Assembly (NCBI GenBank): GCA_041648505.1 | Contig: JBAZOY010000051.1 | Coordinates: 1-18,191 of the forward strand | Length of the DNA stretch: 18,191 nt | Direction: 5' to 3' | From: JBAZOY01 sp041648505 | GTDB lineage: Bacteria > Desulfobacterota > Syntrophia > Syntrophales > CG2-30-49-12 | In this document: one piece after another, positions 14,344 to 18,191 of the stretch | Layout of the letters: every line of letters begins with the position of its first letter | Numbering within the stretch: the first letter of the stretch is position 1 | Notes under the pieces: generated by a model | Database searches by the model: none | The model's input: the letters and a program-made list of their open reading frames with translations, nothing else | Told to the model about the DNA's origin: nothing | Translations under genes and position numbers: made by a program

Positions 14344-15238
14344 CGTTTTCTCCCCGTAAATACTCCCTTATGCCTCTTATACTATTGATGGCAAAATATT
14401 TTTCCCGCGCCTGTATATCGGAAGGAAGCTCATAATAACGGACTAATCCGCGATCATTTTTTAACAGATCAGCAAAAACATGTTCCTCGAAAGGTTCGCT
14501 CCTCGCCAGATGATGCTTTTCCGTGATCGTAAGCCAATTATCCAGTTGAACAAACGCCGCATTAAATACATTCTCCGCATCCTGGCGGCTGCCGTAATGA
14601 CCGAAACATATCTGGGAGATTTTGCGGGCAGCGATTCTCTCCAGTGAATTTCGGTAAATCTCATAATTAAATACGGGAGGAGTTGCGATCCGAAGATATA
14701 ACCCCTGATCCAGTGGATAGGTAACGCCTGCTACTTCTCCCGCAAATAAGACGCCGCCTATTTGATAACAAAGATGATGGGATGCGTGGCCCGGTGTCTG
14801 GATTACGGTGATAGCTGTCTCGCCTGTTTTTATATATTCCTGGTATTGCAGGCTGTTTGCGGGTACAGGAACAATTTCCCCATATGCCTCTGCCACCTCA
14901 CCCAGCACCTTACGGGAGCCCTCCCACAATCTCTCAGGAGCAATCATATGGCGGATAGCCTGGGGATGACAGATAACCTGGGCTTCCGGGTAATACTGCA
15001 ATAAAAGCCCTGTACCGCCTGCATGATCAATATGTATGTGAGTCAGCAGAATATAATCTATCTTTTTCACCTCTTGCTTTTTCAACGCCTCGACAAGAAA
15101 AGGAACAGTGGACCGGGGGCCGGGGTCAACCATAATGGTAAGATCATCCAGAGTGTACATCCAGGTGCTGATAAACTTACGAAACCCTTTTAGAGTCTGA
15201 TTCAGAGGTATGAGAGATAAACGTTCCACTTTAAACAC
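14276..15238 (-). CDS. MBL-fold metallohydrolase
   Basis: This 320-residue metallo-beta-lactamase-fold protein has the metal-binding motif THIHIDHAGG (H67, H69, D71, H72), a further histidine in the TPGHASHH segment and a late FGHYGS. These fit a glyoxalase II-like or lactonase-like hydrolase, but the substrate cannot be told. The start at 15238 is a GTG that overlaps the desulfurase stop by eight bases. The C-terminal tail (GENDENKKKRYTSAHNIPSF and onward) extends 68 bases into malQ and looks like an addition to the normal end of the domain. It may have no functional link to its neighbours beyond co-transcription. Confidence 0.9.
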   Translation of the reverse strand: MFKVERLSLIPLNQTLKGFRKFISTWMYTLDDLTIMVDPGPRSTVPFLVEALKKQEVKKIDYILLTHIHIDHAGGTGLLLQYYPEAQVICHPQAIRHMIAPERLWEGSRKVLGEVAEAYGEIVPVPANSLQYQEYIKTGETAITVIQTPGHASHHLCYQIGGVLFAGEVAGVTYPLDQGLYLRIATPPVFNYEIYRNSLERIAARKISQICFGHYGSRQDAENVFNAAFVQLDNWLTITEKHHLARSEPFEEHVFADLLKNDRGLVRYYELPSDIQAREKYFAINSIRGIREYLRGENDENKKKRYTSAHNIPSFTLRDR

Positions 15239-16394
15239 TTCGCTTTATAGTAGAGACTGAACGCACCTTATCCACAATACCGGGTAAAACCTCCAATACA
15301 TAGTCGATATCTTCTTGCGAAGTCGATCTTCCCAGAGTCAACCGCAATGAACCATGAATAAAATCATGGGAAAGACCTGTCGCGGCAAGGACATGGGATG
15401 GTTCAACGGCCGATGATGTACAGGCGGATCCCGTGGCGCAGGCAATGCCCATTCTATCCAGATTCAGGAGCAATGTTTCTCCTTCAATATACCCGATGGA
15501 TACATTGATATTATTGGGAAGCCTCTTAACCGGATGACCGTTTAAAACGGTATCGCCAATACCATCCAGGATTCCCTTGATCATTTTATCCCTGAGAGAG
15601 GTTAATCTAATTGTTTCCTTTTCCATTATTTCGCCGGCCAACTCTACGACTTTGCCGAGACCGGCGATCCCCGGTACATTATGTGTAGACGCTCTACGTC
15701 CCCGTTCCTGCCCTCCTCCGTGCATGAAAGAAAACATCCTCGTCCCCTCTCTTACGTACAGTATCCCCACCCCCTTGGGCCCGTATAGTTTATGAGCCGA
15801 GGCACTCAGAAGATCTACATTCATTTCATTTACATTTATAGGCAGGTGTCCGAAGGACTGAACCGCATCAGTATGGAACAAGACACCCCTTTCATGGGCT
15901 ATTGCTCCTATATCGGCAATGGGCTCTATAGTCCCGATTTCATTATTGGCATGCATTATGGAAATTAAGACGGTTTTATCGGTTATTGCCCTTCGCACAT
16001 CATCGGGATCAACCAGCCCGGTTTTATCAACTTTGAGATAAGTAATATGAACACCTTGTTTCTCCAGATACTTACATGTTTCCAGCACGGCATGATGCTC
16101 AATAGCAGACGTTATGATATGATTTCCCTTTTCTTCCATGGCAGAGACAACCCCCTTGATGGCAGTATTGTCACTTTCTGTTCCTCCACTGGTGAAAATA
16201 ATCTCTTCCGGCTTTGCCGCCAGGAAGGAAGCAATCACCTCCCTTGCATTTTCAACTGCTCTCCTGGCCTCCTGGCCTATAGAATGCAGGCTGGAAGGGT
16301 TGCCGAAAACTTCGTGGAAATAAGGCAACATCGCTTCCACTACACGGGGCTCTACTGGGGTTGTCGCTGCATGGTCAAGATAGATACGCTTCAT
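15231..16394 (-). CDS. Cysteine desulfurase (NifS/IscS type)
   Basis: This 387-residue PLP enzyme takes sulfur from L-cysteine for Fe-S clusters or tRNA thiolation. Markers are YLDHAATTPVEP at the N-terminus, FTSGGTESDNTAIKG, SAIEHHAVLETC, the NNEIGTIEP block, HTDAVQSFGHLPIN, the PLP lysine in SASAHKLYGPKG (K202) and the sulfur-accepting cysteine in the loop CATGSACTSS (C325). ATG 16394 lies six bases after AGAGGTG; the GTG at 16403 is part of that site and is rejected. No iscU or nifU gene is adjacent, so NifS versus IscS cannot be decided. It heads the desulfurase-MBL-malQ operon. Confidence 0.95.
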   Translation of the reverse strand: MKRIYLDHAATTPVEPRVVEAMLPYFHEVFGNPSSLHSIGQEARRAVENAREVIASFLAAKPEEIIFTSGGTESDNTAIKGVVSAMEEKGNHIITSAIEHHAVLETCKYLEKQGVHITYLKVDKTGLVDPDDVRRAITDKTVLISIMHANNEIGTIEPIADIGAIAHERGVLFHTDAVQSFGHLPINVNEMNVDLLSASAHKLYGPKGVGILYVREGTRMFSFMHGGGQERGRRASTHNVPGIAGLGKVVELAGEIMEKETIRLTSLRDKMIKGILDGIGDTVLNGHPVKRLPNNINVSIGYIEGETLLLNLDRMGIACATGSACTSSAVEPSHVLAATGLSHDFIHGSLRLTLGRSTSQEDIDYVLEVLPGIVDKVRSVSTIKRSV

Positions 16395-16613
16395 AAAAAA
16401 CACCTCTGGATGGAAATACAGAAATAGGGTAATGGCAATTGGTCAGGTAGCTTTCCATGGTTTTTCCTGATTCTGAAAACCGGCTGCGGAGAGGGCCTTC
16501 GGCTCGTCCTGTCGCCTCATGGATAGTCATATCATTTTGAATAAGGGTAATATATCGGAGACAGAGGATATGTCCCAAGATTTGTGGTACTCCTGAAAGA
16601 CGTGGAGCAGGGG
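16395..16613. other. Leader region of the desulfurase operon
   Basis: No gene is supported. On the minus strand TTGGGA and TATATT occur with an 18-base gap near 16547-16580, a weak promoter candidate facing the desulfurase gene. A 67-codon frame across the region has no recognisable features. Confidence 0.35.
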
Positions 16614-16778
16614 CTAACTCTTACGGCTGGTCTTGGCCGTGAAGATAGAGATAAGCTGCTTGACCTTCTTGCCTTTGCATTTCGGACAGTTGATTTTAGA
16701 TTTGTCATGTTCGGTAATGGTCAGTATCAATGAAAATTTATGCCGGCATTTTTCACACCGATAATCATACGTTGGCAT
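16614..16778 (-). CDS. FmdB-type zinc-ribbon protein
   Basis: This 54-residue protein is short enough to be missed by routine length cut-offs. ATG 16778 follows AAAGGAGGGGG at a normal distance. The sequence begins MPTYDYRCEKCRHKFSLILT and has two CxxC pairs (C8/C11 and C31/C34), with the second in NCPKCKG. MPxYxYxCxxC is the signature of the FmdB/CxxC_CxxC_SSSS putative regulatory domain, a small zinc ribbon of unknown precise role. The C-terminus is basic and serine/threonine containing (TAKTSRKS). It may be transcribed with the desulfurase operon, although 219 bases separate them. Confidence 0.88.
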   Translation of the reverse strand: MPTYDYRCEKCRHKFSLILTITEHDKSKINCPKCKGKKVKQLISIFTAKTSRKS

Positions 16779-16869
16779 CTTACCCCCTCCTTTTTAATAA
16801 AAGCGCTAAATTTCTTTTCACCATGTGATTTGCACTTTACCTTAAAGAACTCTTCGCCTCTTTAAATCA

Positions 16870-16888
16870 GTGTTGTGTCCCCGGAATT
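16870..16888 (-). repeat. Solitary RAYT-end-like sequence
   Basis: In the minus direction this reads AATTCCGGGGACACAACAC, which resembles the AGTTCCGGGGACAGTATAC ends of the RAYT copies at the other end of the window. No transposase is attached. It may be a degenerate solo end. Confidence 0.3.
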
Positions 16889-16967
16889 CCCCCCTCAGAA
16901 AAGCCAAGCATAGTGACAGCATAAAACGTCCAAGGGTTTTAATGGCTGACATTGCGTACATATTTTT

Positions 16968-17055
16968 GCCCAACGGGGCGCCGCAGGCGTGCCGGGAACA
17001 ATAAGATCAGCCAGAGCCGGAGTTCCCGGCGATTGGCTGCATCGCTTGGTTACGC
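16968..17055 (-). repeat. Integron attC-like recombination site downstream of mazF
   Basis: Read on the minus strand, this 88-base site begins with GCGTAAC (R''), which contains the mazF TAA stop, and ends with GTTGGGC (R', matching GTTRRRY). Between them is an imperfect inverted repeat: GCCGGGAAC (plus strand 16991-16999) pairs with GTTCCCGGC (17022-17030), with further partial pairing of the GCG...GCAG arms. Ends, length and the unpaired bases fit integron attC sites. Its 28-base 3' half (16972-16999) is repeated exactly at 17693-17720. No integrase is in the window, so this is inferred from structure. Confidence 0.7.
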
Positions 17056-17385
17056 AATAATTTCGTTCAGTCCTTCTATCACTTGGGTCAACTCTTCCAG
17101 AGATGCTTTACCGATGATTTTCCCGATCCTCTCTACGGACAGTGTTCGGATTTGACTGATTTTGATCCATGATTTTTTAGGTAAATTGGTGGACTTCAGT
17201 TCAAGGGTCAGTGGGAACCCGGCCTTTTGTGGCTGACTTGTGATTGCCACAGCTATGACGGTACCTGAATGTTCATTAAATATATCGTGGCTCAAGATCA
17301 TGACAGGACGCAAGCCTGCCTGCTCATGGCCTCGCACAGGGTTCAAATCTGCCCATCTAATCTCGCCTCTCAGTATTCCGGCCAT
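17050..17385 (-). CDS. MazF/PemK-family toxin
   Basis: This 111-residue protein has the MazF fold signatures: RGEIRWADLNPVRGHEQAGL near the N-terminus, RPVMILSHDIFNEHSGTVIA, and the core strand AITSQPQKAGFPLTLEL. MazF toxins are sequence-specific RNA-cleaving enzymes whose activity is blocked by a paired antitoxin. The start at ATG 17385 overlaps the CopG-type antitoxin gene by 16 bases. The stop codon lies inside the attC-like site. The pair fills the implied cassette (16974-17694) with almost no spare DNA, as in toxin-antitoxin cassettes of chromosomal integrons. The gene looks intact. Confidence 0.93.
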   Translation of the reverse strand: MAGILRGEIRWADLNPVRGHEQAGLRPVMILSHDIFNEHSGTVIAVAITSQPQKAGFPLTLELKSTNLPKKSWIKISQIRTLSVERIGKIIGKASLEELTQVIEGLNEIIA

Positions 17386-17612
17386 TGGCTCACATCCTCA
17401 GCTAACCCTTCTTCTGCCATAGCCCTTTCAAATGCCGGTTCGAGTTTAGCGCATTCTATAGATAGTCTGCTGCGCTTCATTCGGGTGAGTTTTTCGCCGA
17501 CAGCTTCCCGGATTGCTTGGCTGCGATTTTGAAAAACATGTTCGCCGACCAGCCTATCCAATTCGCCGATAAAATCCTCGTCCAACGTAATCGCAATTTT
17601 TGCTTTACCCAT
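17370..17612 (-). CDS. Ribbon-helix-helix (CopG-type) antitoxin
   Basis: This 80-residue protein starts at ATG 17612 behind AGGAGGCTAAT. The N-terminal beta strand KAKIAITLDEDFIGELDRLV and the following QNRSQAIREAVGEKL match the ribbon-helix-helix DNA-binding fold. The C-terminal part (PAFERAMAEEGLAEDVSQWP) should wrap the MazF toxin. It probably represses its own promoter through the palindrome at 17631-17651. It overlaps mazF by 16 bases, so the two are translationally coupled. Confidence 0.92.
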   Translation of the reverse strand: MGKAKIAITLDEDFIGELDRLVGEHVFQNRSQAIREAVGEKLTRMKRSRLSIECAKLEPAFERAMAEEGLAEDVSQWPEY

Positions 17613-17630
17613 ATTAGCCTCCTGTTTTCT

Positions 17631-17668
17631 GGTATTACATTATATCATACCAGCAGTGAGGTAATCAA
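17631..17668 (-). promoter_or_regulatory. Promoter and overlapping operator of the antitoxin-toxin pair
   Basis: On the minus strand -35 TTGATT (17663-17668) and a consensus -10 TATAAT (17639-17644) are 18 bases apart. The -10 sits inside an imperfect 21-base palindrome with GGTAT/ATACC arms (17631-17651), a fitting operator for the ribbon-helix-helix antitoxin. The cassette thus carries its own promoter. Confidence 0.7.
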
Positions 17669-17688
17669 TTTTAATTTCTATTCTTTTA

Positions 17689-17786
17689 GCGTAACGGGGC
17701 GCCGCAGGCGTGCCGGGAACGCTCAGGCTAAGCTGCGGGCACTCACGAAGTTCGCCAGGTGAGCCGTCAGCTTCAGCCTGTTGATA
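17689..17786 (-). repeat. Second attC-like site (3' half clear, 5' half uncertain)
   Basis: The 28 bases at 17693-17720 are identical to the half-site of the first attC, in the same orientation. On the minus strand the site ends with GTTACGC. The 5' half is less clear: a GTTGATA at 17780-17786 (plus strand) could be the other simple-site box. A strong stem is also visible, with CAGGCTAAGCTG (17724-17735) against CAGCTTCAGCCTG (17768-17780) and CTCAC against GTGAG inside it. The site may be from a different cassette or altered by the nearby insertion sequence. Confidence 0.55.
17724..17780. ncRNA. Possible structured RNA ahead of the IS110 transposase
   Basis: A stem of 12 base pairs with one bulge (17724-17735 with 17768-17780) encloses a five-pair inner stem (17742-17746 with 17759-17763). 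It lies about 170 bases before the IS110 transposase start, where IS110-group elements encode their bridge RNA. It also overlaps the second attC-like site, so it may instead be the attC fold. Confidence 0.3.
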
Positions 17787-17828
17787 ATAGTTATGGCCTT
17801 TCCGCCAGTACAATAAGTTGTCAGGACG

Positions 17829-17879
17829 AACCAGCAGAATTTGGTTTTTTATAGGGTGCAAAACCAAATTCTGCTGGTT
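17829..17879. repeat. Perfect 20-bp inverted repeat upstream of the IS110 transposase
   Basis: AACCAGCAGAATTTGGTTTT (17829-17848) is the exact complement of 17860-17879, with an 11-base loop. No U-run follows on the plus strand, so a simple terminator is unlikely. It could be part of the bridge-RNA region, shield the transposase gene from read-through, or be the target palindrome of the element. Confidence 0.6.
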
Positions 17880-17948
17880 GCCTCCTTTAATCGTGAAGAA
17901 TATAAAGAGTTATCCAAGACTCAACCCTTAACGAAAAAAGGAGGCAAT

Positions 17949-18191
17949 ATGAACTTTTACAATCAGCAACACCGGTATTACTGCGGCATCGATCTGCATG
18001 CCAGAAAAATGTACGTCTGTATTCTCGATCAAAAAGGCAAAACAATGGTTCATGAAAATATCAACACCGACCCTGATCTGTTTTTCCAACTCATCTCCCC
18101 CTATCTGGAGGACATCGTCGTGGGTGTTGAATGCGTCTTCTGCTGGTACTGGGTTTCAGATTTGTGCGCCAAGCATCAGATTCCTTTTGTT
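17949..18191 (+). CDS. IS110-family transposase, N-terminal part
   Basis: The ATG at 17949 follows AAAAGGAGGCAAT. The frame is open to the window edge (81 residues). The N-terminus YYCGIDLHARKMYVCILDQK carries the first conserved aspartate of the DEDD_Tnp_IS110 (RuvC-like) domain. A glutamate follows in VVGVECVFCWYWVSDLC, the usual second acidic position. These enzymes act with a bridge RNA encoded in the element's non-coding end. The C-terminal serine domain is outside the window, so intactness cannot be judged. Its closeness to an attC-like site recalls the IS1111-attC group, which inserts in integron attC sites. Confidence 0.88.
   Translation, partial: MNFYNQQHRYYCGIDLHARKMYVCILDQKGKTMVHENINTDPDLFFQLISPYLEDIVVGVECVFCWYWVSDLCAKHQIPFV

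Noticed and set aside
16375..16578. 67-codon minus-strand ORF before the desulfurase gene
   Set aside because: It overlaps the desulfurase start in another frame and has no recognisable features.
16860..16967. Short minus-strand ORF starting in the DNA next to the first attC-like site
   Set aside because: It is about 39 codons, partly made from the RAYT-end-like sequence, and has no ribosome-binding site; it does not look like a second cassette gene.
16972..17720. CRISPR array based on the two 28-base repeats
   Set aside because: There are only two copies 693 bases apart with genes between them; spacing and structure fit attC sites, not CRISPR repeats.
17640..17867. 75-codon minus-strand ORF
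   Set aside because: It runs through both structured repeats and the attC-like half-site, has no recognisable family and no clear ribosome-binding site.

Overview
The window looks like an accessory-to-core junction of a Gram-negative bacterial chromosome. The housekeeping genes (RapZ, CutA, glucokinase, transketolase, MalQ, NifS/IscS-type cysteine desulfurase, FmdB-type zinc ribbon) and repeated RAYT-like transposase sequences would suit a Desulfobacterota genome of Syntrophales type. That placement is an inference from gene content and could be wrong. Almost every gene lies on the minus strand.

Layout. 1-2400 is a decayed patch of toxin-antitoxin genes invaded by three copies of one REP-associated (Y1/HUH) transposase element. 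Copy A runs off the left edge and interrupts a ParE-like toxin, copy B carries a frameshift, and copy C is only a 5' fragment. Two antitoxin-like genes survive beside toxin stubs, and a DUF2283 gene lies next to them. 2400-2826 has no gene but holds two REP-like hairpins. 2827-3744 is a three-gene minus-strand cluster (DUF3467-like, a winged-helix-like protein, and an unknown small protein) behind a strong predicted sigma70 promoter; the second and third genes are joined by an A7 run that is a possible -1 frameshift site. 4200-7592 is a large Eco57I-type (type IIG-like) restriction-modification protein.

Core metabolism follows. 7689-12048 is a tight operon, rapZ-cutA-glk-tkt. 12467-12769 (plus strand) is a small membrane/coiled-coil protein behind a perfect palindrome. 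12847-16394 is a second compact operon, cysteine desulfurase - MBL-fold hydrolase - malQ, preceded by a 54-residue FmdB-type zinc-ribbon gene. Glk, Tkt and MalQ together point to glucose/glucan and pentose-phosphate metabolism.

The right end (16968-18191) is the most interesting part. A CopG/MazF toxin-antitoxin pair lies between two direct copies of a 28-bp sequence, and both copies sit in what look like integron attC sites. The site beside mazF has GCGTAAC and GTTGGGC ends and an imperfect inverted repeat. The cassette implied by the two cut points starts with TTACGC, which gives in circular form an R' box (GTTACGC) exactly complementary to its R'' box (GCGTAAC). I read this as a toxin-antitoxin gene cassette of a chromosomal integron or an integrase-less attC cluster. 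Just beyond it an IS110-family element begins, with strongly structured non-coding DNA in front of the transposase, and runs off the window.
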